This document shows positions 26,720 to 35,690 of a stretch of 64,000 nucleotides of DNA, in pieces. A program made the position numbers and the translations under genes. The notes under the pieces were generated by a model. That model searched no databases, was not told where the DNA came from, and saw only the letters and a list, made by a program, of their open reading frames with translations. Positions within the stretch are counted from its first letter, which is position 1; each line of letters begins with the position of its first letter. Source of the DNA: Brevundimonas mediterranea (GTDB lineage Bacteria; Pseudomonadota; Alphaproteobacteria; Caulobacterales; Caulobacteraceae); assembly GCF_011064825.1 (NCBI RefSeq), contig NZ_CP048751.1, positions 3,162,001 to 3,226,000 of the forward strand. The letters run 5' to 3'.

Positions 26720-26959
26720 ATGTCCGACACCCTCGAGCGCGTTCGCAAGATCGTCATCGACCACCTGGACGCCGATCCGGACAAGGTCACGGAAAAAGCC
26801 AGCTTCATCGACGACCTGGGCGCCGACTCGCTCGACAACGTCGAGCTGGTGATGGCCTTCGAAGAAGAATTCGACATCGAGATCCCGGATGACGCCGCCG
26901 AGCACATCCAGACGGTCGGCGATGCGGTCAAGTTCATCGACGAAAAGTCGGCCGGCTGA
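26720..26959 (+). CDS. acpP: Acyl carrier protein
   Basis: Carries growing acyl chains on a 4'-phosphopantetheine arm attached to S37 in the [18 protein letters not shown] motif. The 79-aa acidic protein matches the family in length and sequence. A 170-bp gap separates it from fabG, so it probably has its own promoter, and a terminator follows. This fits the high level of AcpP normally needed. Confidence 0.97.
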   Translation: MSDTLERVRKIVIDHLDADPDKVTEKASFIDDLGADSLDNVELVMAFEEEFDIEIPDDAAEHIQTVGDAVKFIDEKSAG

Positions 26960-27003
26960 TTTCAGCCCCCGACTGGCGGCCCGATAGGGCCGACGGTTCA
27001 CAG

Positions 27004-27043
27004 GGCCGCCCGGCGCTCCTAGCGGAGACGCCCGGCGGCCTTT
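27004..27043 (+). terminator. Terminator after acpP
   Basis: GGCCGCC (27004-27010) and GGCG (27012-27015) pair with CGCC (27029-27032) and GGCGGCC (27034-27040) around one C-C mismatch, with an inner CTCC/GGAG stem and TTT after it. Confidence 0.75.
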
Positions 27044-27114
27044 ACTGTTTCTGACCCATGCGAATCCGAAGTGATTCTCCGGGTTCGGACTGGAGAATTT
27101 TAGGAGCACGCACC

Positions 27115-28386
27115 ATGCGCCGCGTCGTCGTTACGGGCATCGGTCTGCTGACCCCCCTGGGTTGGGGTGTCGAGAAGAGCTGGAAGGGCATCGTCGAGGG
27201 ACGGTCGGGCATCCGCCCGATCACCGCCTTCGACACCACAGGCTATGGCTGCACCATCGCCGGCGAAGTGCCGAGCGTGGATGGGCGCGGCGGCGGCGGC
27301 GAAGGCGACTTCGACCCCGAGAAGATCATGTCGGTCAAGGACCGCAAGCGAGTCGACGACTTCATCCTGTACGCCATTGCGGCGGCGGACGAGGCCCTGG
27401 CCGACGCGGACTGGAAGCCAGAGACCGACGAGGACAAGGAACGCACCGGGGTCATGGTCGGCTCCGGCATCGGCGGCCTGGGCGCCATCGCCGAGACGGC
27501 CATCGTGCTGAAGGAACAGGGGGTGCGCCGCGTCAGCCCCTTCTTCATCCCCAGCGCTCTGATCAATCTGGCCGGCGGGCAGATCTCGATCCGCCACGGC
27601 CTGAAGGGACCGAACCATGCGGTCGTGACGGCCTGCGCCACCGGCGCCCACGCCATCGGCGATGCGGCCCGGATGATCGCCCTGGACGACGCCGACGTGA
27701 TGGTGGCCGGCGGGGCGGAGAGCTCGGTCGTGCCGCTGGGCATCGCCGGCTTCCTGGCCTGCAAGGCTCTGTGCACCGCCTATAACGACACGCCGGACAA
27801 GGCGTCTCGTCCCTATGACCGGGGCCACGCCGGCTTCATCATGGGCGAGGGCGCCGGGATCCTGGTGCTGGAGGAATACGAACACGCCAAGGCGCGCGGG
27901 GCCAAGATCTACGCCGAGGTCGTGGGCTACGGCATGAGCGGCGACGCCCACCACATCACCGCCCCGTCCGAGGACGGCGAGGGCGGGGTGCGGGCCATGA
28001 AGATGGCGCTGAAGCGGGCCGGAATGCAGCCCTCGGACCTCGACTATGTCAACGCCCACGGCACCTCGACCATGGCGGACTGGATCGAGCTGAAGGGGAT
28101 CGAGGGTCTGGTCGGCGATCACGCCCAGAATCTGGCCGTCAGTTCCACCAAGTCGATGACCGGCCACCTGCTGGGCGCCGCCGGGGCCATAGAAGCGGCC
28201 TTCTGTGTCCTGGCCATCCGGGACCAGGTGGCGCCGCCGACGATCAATCTGGATGATCCGGAGATGGAGACGCCGATCGACCTGGTCCCGAACAAGGCCA
28301 GGCCGATGAAGATCGATGTCGCCATGTCCAACAGTTTCGGCTTCGGGGGCACAAACGCCTCGGTGATCTTCAAGAAGGTCGACTGA
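27115..28386 (+). CDS. fabF: 3-oxoacyl-[acyl-carrier-protein] synthase II
   Basis: Condenses malonyl-ACP with acyl-ACP in chain elongation. The 423-aa protein has the Cys-His-His triad C174 (VTACATGAHA), H315 (NAHGTST) and H351 (TGHLLGAAGA), and the lysine in SSTKSMTG. The usual PLGD after NAHGTST is replaced by MADW. The ATG at 27115 follows TTTTAGGAG. A two-base gap leads into mltG. Confidence 0.96.
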   Translation: MRRVVVTGIGLLTPLGWGVEKSWKGIVEGRSGIRPITAFDTTGYGCTIAGEVPSVDGRGGGGEGDFDPEKIMSVKDRKRVDDFILYAIAAADEALADADWKPETDEDKERTGVMVGSGIGGLGAIAETAIVLKEQGVRRVSPFFIPSALINLAGGQISIRHGLKGPNHAVVTACATGAHAIGDAARMIALDDADVMVAGGAESSVVPLGIAGFLACKALCTAYNDTPDKASRPYDRGHAGFIMGEGAGILVLEEYEHAKARGAKIYAEVVGYGMSGDAHHITAPSEDGEGGVRAMKMALKRAGMQPSDLDYVNAHGTSTMADWIELKGIEGLVGDHAQNLAVSSTKSMTGHLLGAAGAIEAAFCVLAIRDQVAPPTINLDDPEMETPIDLVPNKARPMKIDVAMSNSFGFGGTNASVIFKKVD

Positions 28387-28387
28387 C

Positions 28388-29548
28388 ATGTTCGGACGGG
28401 GGCGGGTTGAAAGGGTGCGGGGCGGTTCGGGTCTGACGGTGACGTTGCTGACCGCCTCGGCGACGTTCAGCCTGTTCCTGATCGCCGCCCTGGCGATTGT
28501 CTGGGGCGTCTACTACGGCCCGGGGCCTGGCGCCCGTCAGGGAGACCGCACGGTCGTGACCCTGGCCAGCGGGTCGGGCGTCTCCGCCATCGCCGCACAG
28601 CTGAAGGCGGCGGGGGTCATCCGATCGACCGACCTGTTCAAGGCGGCGGCGACCTTCACCGGGGCGGACCGCAAGCTGCGCGCCGGTGAATACGAGGTGC
28701 CGTCGGGCACGTCGCTGGGCGGAGTGCTCAAACTGTTGGTCGATGGCCGGGTGGTGCGCCATTTCGTGACCCTGCCGGAAGGCTGGTCCTCGGCCCAGGC
28801 GCTCGACATCCTGAACAAGGAGCCGGTGCTGACCGGCACGGTCGAGGTCCTGCCGGAGGAAGGCAGCCTGTGGCCCGACACCTATGAGATCGCACGCGGC
28901 GATACGCGCCAGTCGGTGATCGACCGGATGCAGCGGGCCGCCAGCGAGAATCTTCGACTTCTGTGGGCGCAACGCGGGCCGGGAACCGTGGTGCGAAACC
29001 CCGAAGAGGCGGTGATCCTGGCCTCCATCGTCGAAAAGGAGACGGGCCTGGCGGCGGAACGTCCGCGGGTGGCGGCAGTGTTTTCCAACCGGCTGCGTCA
29101 GGGGATGCGGCTGGAGAGCGATCCGACCATCGTCTATGGCGTCACCCAGGGTCGTCCGCTGGGGCGGGGCATCCGTCGGTCGGAGCTGGACCGTCAGACG
29201 CCCTGGAACACCTATCAGATCGACGGCCTGCCGCCGACGCCCATCGCCAATCCGGGCAAGGAGGCGCTGCAGGCCGTGCTGAATCCGCCGGCTGAACAGG
29301 CCCTGTTCTTCGTCGCGGACGGATCGGGCGGTCACGCCTTCGCCTCCACCTATGAGGAGCATCTGCGCAATGTCTCCCGCTGGCGTCAGATCGAGCGCCA
29401 GAAGGTCGGATTGCCGCCCGAGGCGCCGGCGCCGGTCGCGCCGGGAACCAGCGCTGTCCCCATGGCGGAACCGGTCGAACCGGCGCCTCAGACGTCCGGG
29501 CAAGCGACCCTGACCCTTCCCGTCGGCGCCTCGCGGGGCGCGCAATGA
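28388..29548 (+). CDS. mltG: Endolytic peptidoglycan transglycosylase MltG
   Basis: Cleaves nascent glycan strands within the chain and helps set their length. The 386-aa inner-membrane protein has one N-terminal helix (about residues 16-42), a LysM-like subdomain (about 55-115) and the YceG/MltG catalytic domain. The active-site glutamate lies in ASIVEKETG (E216/E218), followed by RLESDPTIVYG and NTYQIDGLPPTPIANPG. A Pro/Ala-rich tail follows. fabF-mltG adjacency and the ATGA overlap with yicC are common gene orders. Confidence 0.95.
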   Translation: MFGRGRVERVRGGSGLTVTLLTASATFSLFLIAALAIVWGVYYGPGPGARQGDRTVVTLASGSGVSAIAAQLKAAGVIRSTDLFKAAATFTGADRKLRAGEYEVPSGTSLGGVLKLLVDGRVVRHFVTLPEGWSSAQALDILNKEPVLTGTVEVLPEEGSLWPDTYEIARGDTRQSVIDRMQRAASENLRLLWAQRGPGTVVRNPEEAVILASIVEKETGLAAERPRVAAVFSNRLRQGMRLESDPTIVYGVTQGRPLGRGIRRSELDRQTPWNTYQIDGLPPTPIANPGKEALQAVLNPPAEQALFFVADGSGGHAFASTYEEHLRNVSRWRQIERQKVGLPPEAPAPVAPGTSAVPMAEPVEPAPQTSGQATLTLPVGASRGAQ

Positions 29549-30429
29549 GCCGGCTGTCCGGCATGACCGGCTTCGGCCGGGCGGACGGGGCGGGCGAAGG
29601 CTGGACCTGGTCTGTCGAGGCCCGCTCGGTCAACGGCCGCAATCTGGAGGTCCGGTTCCGCGGCCCCAATGGGTTCGATGGTCTGGAACGCGCCGCCAAG
29701 GCGGCGGCCCAGGCGCGTCTGGCGCGTGGCCAGGTCACCATCGGCGTTCAGGCCAAACGGGTCGAGACCGGCGAGGCGGCTGTCACTATCAATGCGGCGG
29801 TCCTGGCCCGCTATCTGACCCTGGCCAATGAGCTGGCCGAGGACGGAGCGACCCCGCCGTCGGCTGATGGCCTTCTGGCCTTGCGCGGGGTGATCGAGGC
29901 GCCGGAAGAGGTGGACGATCCCGAGGCCCGCGCCATTCTGGAAGCCGCCATGGCCGGAACGGTCGAAGCGGCGCTGGACGCTCTTAAGACGTCCCGCGAG
30001 GGCGAAGGCGTGCAGCTGACGCCGGTGCTGGAAGAGTTCATCCGCCGAATAGAGGCCCTGGTGGCCCAGGCTGAAAGCGAGGCCACGGCCCAGGTCGCGG
30101 CCATCCGCGATCGGTTCAGCCGCCGCATGGCCGAACTGGCCCCTGATGCGCCGGGTCTGGAAGACCGAATCTTCCTTGAAGCGGCGGCCCTGGCGACCAA
30201 GGCGGATGTGCGCGAGGAGCTGGATCGGCTGACGGCCCATATCGATGCGGCGCGCCAACTGCTGGTCTCGGCGCCCGCCGGGCGGAAACTGGACTTTCTG
30301 ATGCAGGAATTCATGCGTGAGGCCAACACGCTCTGCTCGAAATCGGCTACGACCGCGCTCACCGGAATCGGCCTCGAACTGAAGGCCGTCATCGAACAGT
30401 TGCGTGAACAGGTCCAGAATGTCGAATGA
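29545..30429 (+). CDS. YicC/YloC-family endoribonuclease
   Basis: A 294-aa YicC-family protein. The family start MTGFGRADG...WSVEARSVNGRNLEVRFR is clear. The C-terminal DUF1732 part (GRKLDFLMQEFMREANTLCSKS) is conserved and close to the end. YicC proteins are reported to be endoribonucleases acting on small RNAs. The start overlaps the mltG stop as ATGA, and the stop overlaps gmk by 11 bp. Three-gene coupling with gmk is widespread. Confidence 0.93.
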   Translation: MSRLSGMTGFGRADGAGEGWTWSVEARSVNGRNLEVRFRGPNGFDGLERAAKAAAQARLARGQVTIGVQAKRVETGEAAVTINAAVLARYLTLANELAEDGATPPSADGLLALRGVIEAPEEVDDPEARAILEAAMAGTVEAALDALKTSREGEGVQLTPVLEEFIRRIEALVAQAESEATAQVAAIRDRFSRRMAELAPDAPGLEDRIFLEAAALATKADVREELDRLTAHIDAARQLLVSAPAGRKLDFLMQEFMREANTLCSKSATTALTGIGLELKAVIEQLREQVQNVE

Positions 30430-31060
30430 ACGCACGCCCCGCCGGGGCGTCCTCCTGATCGTCGCCAGCCCGTCGGGCGCGGGCAAGACGTCGCTGTGCC
30501 GCCGGTTGATGGCGGATCACGGCGGGCTGGAGCTGTCCGTGTCGATGACGACCCGCGGCATCCGGCCGGGCGAGGTCGATGGGCGCGACTATAATTTCGT
30601 CGATCGTGAGCGGTTCCAGAAGCTGATCGACGCCGACGCCTTCCTGGAATGGGCCGATGTGCACGGCAATCTGTACGGCAGCCCGCGCGGCCCCGTGGAC
30701 CGCGCCCTGGCCGAGGGACGCGACGTCCTGTTCGACATCGACTGGCAGGGCGCGCGCGACGTGGCCGAGAAATGCCCCGAGGATGCGGTGCGGGTGTTCA
30801 TCCTGCCGCCCAGCCTGGAAGAGCTGCGTCGTCGCCTGATCACGCGGTCGCAGGATTCGGACGACGTCATCGAGCGCCGCGTCGCCAACGCCAAGGGCGA
30901 GATCGAACACTGCGACGCCTTTGACTATGTGATCGTCAACGAGGATTTCGACCGGTCTTACGCCGAGCTGGCGCACATCTATCATGCCGAACGGTCGCGT
31001 CGTTTCCGCAATCTGTGGGTGGGCGACTACAAGGCCGCCCTGCTGCGCGAGCCGGTCTGA
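30419..31060 (+). CDS. gmk: Guanylate kinase
   Basis: Phosphorylates GMP to GDP with ATP. The 213-aa protein has the P-loop SPSGAGKTSL, the GMP-binding segment SVSMTTRGIRPGEVDGRDYNFV and FDIDWQGARDV. ATG at 30419 gives the normal family N-terminus and overlaps yicC by 11 bp. It is the last gene of the fab-mltG cluster and is followed by a terminator. Confidence 0.96.
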   Translation: MSNERTPRRGVLLIVASPSGAGKTSLCRRLMADHGGLELSVSMTTRGIRPGEVDGRDYNFVDRERFQKLIDADAFLEWADVHGNLYGSPRGPVDRALAEGRDVLFDIDWQGARDVAEKCPEDAVRVFILPPSLEELRRRLITRSQDSDDVIERRVANAKGEIEHCDAFDYVIVNEDFDRSYAELAHIYHAERSRRFRNLWVGDYKAALLREPV

Positions 31061-31097
31061 GAAGAACCCGATCCGGGCAATCGATCTGGAAAGAACA

Positions 31098-31147
31098 ACG
31101 ACACCGCGGCCGGCGTAGGGGGAACAGTGCCGCCGCGGTGTCGTCTT
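31098..31147 (+). terminator. Terminator after gmk
   Basis: A 13-bp perfect stem: ACGACACCGCGGC (31098-31110) and GCCGCGGTGTCGT (31132-31144), followed by CTT. The remaining bases to 31325 contain no convincing gene. Confidence 0.65.
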
Positions 31148-31325
31148 CGGCTGAGAAGCGGCGCCGACATCACGCCAGGCGGGGGCGTCCTACGCGACGT
31201 CGACTTCGGCGCTGCTCAACTGCGCCCTTTATTCCACAACAGGAGTTCCAGAGGGTAAATTTCTATCTAGGGGCGATTGCTTAGGTACGCCCCACGATTG
31301 CCAAGTCGATGTTTTGCGGATGCGA

Positions 31326-32456
31326 TCAGAGCGGCGTGCGCGCAGCGAACCAGGGCGTGAGTCGCGCCAGGGCCGTCTCGACCTCGGGCGTGGAAACGGC
31401 GAAGCTGATGCGGATGAAGCGATGGCCGTCGACGGGATCGAAATCGACGCCGGGCGCGGTGGCCACGCCGGTATCGCGCAACAGTTGTTCGCAGAAGGCC
31501 ACGCTGTCGTCCGTCAGATGGCCGATATCGGCCCAGATGTAGAAGGCGCCGTCGGGCGGCGCGATCTTCTTCAGACCGAGGGCCGGCAGGGCCGCCAGCA
31601 TCAGGTCGCGGTTGCGGGCGTAGGTCTGGATATGGCCCTCGAGCTCGTCGATCGCGTCCATGGCGACCAGGCCGGCGTGCTGGCTGAGGCTGGGCGGGGT
31701 CAGGAACATGTTGCCGATATAGGCGCGGGCGGTGTCGATCAGGGTCTCGGGAACCAGCAGCCAGCCCAGGCGCCAGCCGGCCATGCTCCAGTATTTGGAG
31801 AAGCTGTTGATCACCATGGCGTCGGGCGCGAACTGCAGCATCGACGGCGTCGGGCCGACATAGGACAGGCCGTGGTAGATCTCGTCCGAGACGATGGCGG
31901 TGTTTCGTGCGCGGCAGACCTCGGCGATGGCGGCGAGTTCGGCGTCGGGGATGACGGTGCCGGTCGGATTGGCGGGGCTGGCGATGATGACGCCGGCGGG
32001 GGCCGGATCCAGGGCTTCCAGTTGAGCGGCGGTCAGCTGGAAACGGGTCTCGGGGCCGCAGGCGATCTCGACCGGTTCAAGGTGCAGGGCGCGCAGTGTG
32101 TTGCGATAGGCAACATAGCCGGGGCGGGCCAGGGCGATGCGGTCGCCCGGCCTGAAGCGGGTGCTGAGCGCCAGGACGAGGGCGGGGGAGGCGCCGCAGG
32201 TCAGGAGGATGCGGTCGGGATCGACCGTGACGCCATAACGCTCGTCGTACAGGCGCGTGATCCGGGCGCGCAGGTCGGGGCTTTCCCAATAGCCCATGGC
32301 GTCGGCGTCCAGCACCTCATGCGCGCGGGCGATGGCGGCGGCGGGCGCGCCGGTCGAGGGCTGGCCGAACTCCATATGGATGACCGACCGGCCTTCGGCC
32401 TTCAACTGGTGCGCCAGGCGGCTGATGGTGATGGCGCGGAAGGGTTCGACGGTCAT
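31326..32456 (-). CDS. PLP-dependent class I/II aminotransferase
   Basis: A 376-aa fold-type I aminotransferase with HMEFGQPSTGAP, ASPANPTGT, SDEIYHGLSY and the PLP lysine in SFSKYWSMAGWRLGW. The C-terminal RISFAVS carries the substrate-carboxylate arginine. It is close to aspartate/aromatic aminotransferases, but the exact amino acid cannot be read from sequence. The start overlaps the rsmA stop (ATGA), so it is the last gene of the lpt-surA operon. A place in pyridoxal- or amino-acid-related metabolism is only suggested by context. Confidence 0.9.
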   Translation of the reverse strand: MTVEPFRAITISRLAHQLKAEGRSVIHMEFGQPSTGAPAAAIARAHEVLDADAMGYWESPDLRARITRLYDERYGVTVDPDRILLTCGASPALVLALSTRFRPGDRIALARPGYVAYRNTLRALHLEPVEIACGPETRFQLTAAQLEALDPAPAGVIIASPANPTGTVIPDAELAAIAEVCRARNTAIVSDEIYHGLSYVGPTPSMLQFAPDAMVINSFSKYWSMAGWRLGWLLVPETLIDTARAYIGNMFLTPPSLSQHAGLVAMDAIDELEGHIQTYARNRDLMLAALPALGLKKIAPPDGAFYIWADIGHLTDDSVAFCEQLLRDTGVATAPGVDFDPVDGHRFIRISFAVSTPEVETALARLTPWFAARTPL

Positions 32457-33262
32457 GCCAGCGCATCCGCAAGTCGCAGGAAGCCCGCGACGTCCACGGT
32501 TTCAGCCCGCACGTCCGGCTCGATGCCGGCGGCCTCGCATAGCTCGGCGCCGCCCAGTTGTTTCAGGCTGGAGCGCAGCATCTTGCGGCGCTGGCCGAAG
32601 GCGGCGGCGGTGACGCGTTCCAGCTTCTTCAGGCGTTCAGGCGACGGGCGCTCGTCCAGCGGGACGAGATGGACCACGGCCGAGGCCACCTTGGGCGGCG
32701 GGGTGAAGGCGGCGGCGGGCAGGTGCATGACGATGCGGGCGGTGCAGACGGCCTGGGAAATGACCGCCAGCCGGCCATAGGCGTCGTCGCCGGGCCCTGC
32801 GGCCACACGCTCGGCGACCTCCTTCTGGAACATCAGGGTCAGGCTGTGGGGCAGCCAGGGACCGGTCAGCCATTTGATCAGCAGGGCCGTGCCGACGTTG
32901 TAGGGCAGGTTGGAGACCATGTGGGCGGGGCCGGAGACCAGGTCCGCCTCCTTCACCTTCAGCGCATCGGCCTCGACGATGGTCAGACGGCCGGAGCCGT
33001 CGTCCAGTTCGGACAGAAGGGGGATGAAGCGCGGGTCCTTTTCCACTAGGACCACGGGGCCGGCGTCGGATTCCAGCAGGGCGCGGGTCAGGCCGCCGGG
33101 GCCGGGGCCGACCTCGATCACGGCGCGGCCCTCGAACGGGCCGGCGAGGCGCACGATCTTGCGCGTCACATTGAGGTCCAGCAGGAAATGCTGGCCGAAG
33201 CTCTTCTTGGCCAGCAGGCCGTGGGCGTCGAGGGTTTCGCGGAGGGAAGGAAGGTCGGTCAC
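32453..33262 (-). CDS. rsmA: 16S rRNA (adenine(1518/1519)-N6)-dimethyltransferase
   Basis: RsmA/KsgA dimethylates two adjacent adenines near the 3' end of 16S rRNA, a late check in 30S assembly. The 269-aa protein has KKSFGQHFLLD, the SAM motif VIEVGPGPGGLT and NLPYNVGT, followed by the usual RNA-binding tail. GTG at 33262 gives the family N-terminus and lies 8 bp after pdxA. The stop overlaps the next gene. surA-pdxA-rsmA is the gene order known from E. coli. Confidence 0.95.
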   Translation of the reverse strand: MTDLPSLRETLDAHGLLAKKSFGQHFLLDLNVTRKIVRLAGPFEGRAVIEVGPGPGGLTRALLESDAGPVVLVEKDPRFIPLLSELDDGSGRLTIVEADALKVKEADLVSGPAHMVSNLPYNVGTALLIKWLTGPWLPHSLTLMFQKEVAERVAAGPGDDAYGRLAVISQAVCTARIVMHLPAAAFTPPPKVASAVVHLVPLDERPSPERLKKLERVTAAAFGQRRKMLRSSLKQLGGAELCEAAGIEPDVRAETVDVAGFLRLADALA

Positions 33263-33270
33263 AGGCCCTG

Positions 33271-34266
33271 TTAGCGCGCGGCGCGCGCCGCCGCCATCTC
33301 CGAAGCCAGTCGGACGGCGGCGATCAGGCTGTCGGCGCGGGCGATCCCCTGGCCGGCGATGTCGAAACCGGTGCCGTGATCGGGCGAAGTGCGGATGATC
33401 GGCAGGCCCAGGGAGACGTTCACTCCCCCCCAGAAGTCCAGGGTCTTGACCGGGATCAGGGCCTGATCGTGATACATGCACAGGGCGGCGTCATAGCCGG
33501 CCCGCGCCTCGTCGTGGAACAGGGTGTCGGCGGGCCTGGGGTCGGTGATGTCGATTCCCTCGGCCCGCAGCTGCGCAGCCACCGGGCGCAGGGTCTCGAT
33601 CTCCTCCACACCCAGAGCGCCGCCTTCGCCGGCGTGAGGGTTCAGGGCGGCCATGGCCAGGCGCGGACGGGCGATGGCGAAGTCGCGCTTCAGGCTTTCG
33701 TGAACCACGCGGGCGGTGCGGGCCACGCGGTCTGCGGTGATCAGTTCTGCGACCTGTCCCAGGGCGACGTGGATGGTGACCAGGCAGGCCCGCAGATCCT
33801 TGGCGGTCAGCATCATCACCGGCCCCCGCGTGCCTGGATAGGGGGCGTCCGCAGTCAGTTCGGCGATGAATTCCGTATGGCCCGGAAAGCGGAAACCCGA
33901 GGCGTACATCGGGGCCTTGGCGATCGGCGCGGTCACAAGGCCCGACGCCTCGCCGGACAGGACGAAACTGACCGCTTCTTCGATGCCGTCGGCGACGGCC
34001 GGCGCATTGGCCGGATCGGGACGGCCGACCTCGACCGCGGCCGGCAAGGGGCGATGGATCACCGGCAGGGCGCGCCCGAAAGGCTGCAGCGCATCGGCGG
34101 GGGTGTTGATTTCGACCACCAGCACGCCCTGAGCGCGGAGCAGGTCCGCGTCGCCGATGACGGCGAAGGCCGGCGGCTCGGTCTTCAGGGCGTTCCAGGC
34201 GGCGGCCACGATCTCCGGCCCGACGCCGGCGGGTTCGCCCAGCGTCAGGACCAGAGGCCGGGTCAT
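33271..34266 (-). CDS. pdxA: 4-hydroxythreonine-4-phosphate dehydrogenase
   Basis: Oxidises 4-phosphohydroxy-L-threonine in the pyridoxal-5'-phosphate pathway. The 331-aa protein has the PdxA features LTLGEPAGVGPEI, FPGHTEF(IAEL), LNPHAGEGG and MYHDQALIPVKTLDFW...VNVSLGLPIIRTSPDHGT, which include the metal-binding histidines. It overlaps surA by ATGA. A PLP-dependent aminotransferase is encoded two genes downstream. Confidence 0.96.
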   Translation of the reverse strand: MTRPLVLTLGEPAGVGPEIVAAAWNALKTEPPAFAVIGDADLLRAQGVLVVEINTPADALQPFGRALPVIHRPLPAAVEVGRPDPANAPAVADGIEEAVSFVLSGEASGLVTAPIAKAPMYASGFRFPGHTEFIAELTADAPYPGTRGPVMMLTAKDLRACLVTIHVALGQVAELITADRVARTARVVHESLKRDFAIARPRLAMAALNPHAGEGGALGVEEIETLRPVAAQLRAEGIDITDPRPADTLFHDEARAGYDAALCMYHDQALIPVKTLDFWGGVNVSLGLPIIRTSPDHGTGFDIAGQGIARADSLIAAVRLASEMAAARAAR

Positions 34267-35618
34267 TTGAACTCGATGAGGGCGTCGCTACGCAGGTCGC
34301 GCAGATAGCGGCGCTCGAGCACGGCCAGGTTCTGGGAACGCAGACGACCCTCGACCTGTTGACGGTTCGGAGCCTCGGGGCCCCCGACCCGGCGACCGCA
34401 GACGGCGACCAGGTGCAGGCCCAGCGGGGTGCGGATCGGCGTGGAGACCGAGCCGATCTCGCCGGTGCGGGCGAACTGCTGGAACTGGGGCGCGAGGTTG
34501 GCGACATCTGATTCGCCGAGGTCCGCTCCGATCACGCCCTGGGTCGCGCGCGCCTGGGACAGGATGTTGTCGCAGTTCAGTCCCTGACGCAGGCCTTCCA
34601 GAGTGCGGGTCGCGGCGGCCAGATCGGCTTCCGACGCCGTCTCGGGCAGTTCGACCATCAGTTGCCGCAGAGAGACCAGGCTGGTCGCCGCGCCGTCGCG
34701 CTTGTCGCGCATATAGATGATGTACACCCCGCCATCGACGGCGATCGGGTTCGACAGCTGGCCGGGCTGGAGTTGGTCGAAGATGGTCTGAAGCGCGGGC
34801 TGGACCGTGCCCTTGACCACCCAGCCGGCGTCGCCGGGCACCCGGGCCGAAGCCGAAGGCGCCGATGAGAACTGTTGGGCGACGGCCTGGAAGGGCGCGC
34901 CCTGGATGATCTGCTGCACCAGTTGGCGGGCGCCGTTCATGGCGGCTTCCTGACCGCCGACTCGGGCCGCCTCGATATAGATTTCGCCGATCAGATACTG
35001 GGGCTGGGCGGCCGCGTCATTGAGACGACGGACTTCCTGATCGACTTGAAGCGTGCTGGGACGCGCGCGGCTGTTGAAGCGACCGGGCACCAGCTGTCCC
35101 CAGCCGATCTCGGTGCGCAGGCTCTCGCGGAAAGCGTTCGGCTGGATGCCGCCCTGCTGAAGGAACTCCATATAGGCGGCGGGGGTGACGCCGGCCTGGC
35201 GCGCCATCTGGGCGATTTCCTCGTCGATCTCCTGGTCGGTGACTTTCAGGCTTTCGAACTTGGTGATCTCCTGGGCCTTCAGGCGCTGCTCAATCAGCCG
35301 GTTGAGGGCGGCCTGCTGGATCGCCGGCAGGTTCTGCTCGGTCGGCTGGACCTGCGACGAGGCGATCAGCATGAGCATCTGCTGACGCAGATCGAATCCC
35401 GTGATGATCTTGTCGTTCACCGTGGCGACGATGCCGTCGGCCATCTCGAACTGGGGGGCGGGGCGAGCCGTTGCGGGACCGTCGCCGGCCGCAGGATTCG
35501 GCGCTCCGGCGGCGGACGCCTGCGGAGCGGCCGGAGCGGACGCCGTCTGACCATGAGCCGAACCGGCGAGGAGGACCGCCGCGAGCGCAGCCCCCGTCGA
35601 ATAACGCATCAAACCCAT
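34263..35618 (-). CDS. surA: Periplasmic chaperone / peptidyl-prolyl isomerase SurA
   Basis: Escorts unfolded outer-membrane proteins such as LptD through the periplasm. The 451-aa precursor has a signal peptide (to about SAHG) and an Ala/Pro-rich linker. The SurA N-terminal domain follows (ATVNDKIITGFDLRQQM...LIEQRLKAQEI), then one recognisable parvulin domain (about 215-320). A second, degenerate parvulin region lies near the C-terminus (GEIGSVSTPIRTPLGLHLVAV). ATG at 35618 has an AGGA site; ATG at 35609 is an alternative. Confidence 0.92.
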   Translation of the reverse strand: MGLMRYSTGAALAAVLLAGSAHGQTASAPAAPQASAAGAPNPAAGDGPATARPAPQFEMADGIVATVNDKIITGFDLRQQMLMLIASSQVQPTEQNLPAIQQAALNRLIEQRLKAQEITKFESLKVTDQEIDEEIAQMARQAGVTPAAYMEFLQQGGIQPNAFRESLRTEIGWGQLVPGRFNSRARPSTLQVDQEVRRLNDAAAQPQYLIGEIYIEAARVGGQEAAMNGARQLVQQIIQGAPFQAVAQQFSSAPSASARVPGDAGWVVKGTVQPALQTIFDQLQPGQLSNPIAVDGGVYIIYMRDKRDGAATSLVSLRQLMVELPETASEADLAAATRTLEGLRQGLNCDNILSQARATQGVIGADLGESDVANLAPQFQQFARTGEIGSVSTPIRTPLGLHLVAVCGRRVGGPEAPNRQQVEGRLRSQNLAVLERRYLRDLRSDALIEFK

Positions 35619-35690
35619 TGGTCGTCCTGATTCCTCACAGCGGTCCGTTTGCCAGGTCGGCAGACGGTCGCGCCCCGTAAAGCGTCATGC

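Noticed and set aside
31145..31325. Possible gene remnant between gmk and the aminotransferase
   Set aside because: No frame shows similarity or a ribosome site; nothing supportable was seen.
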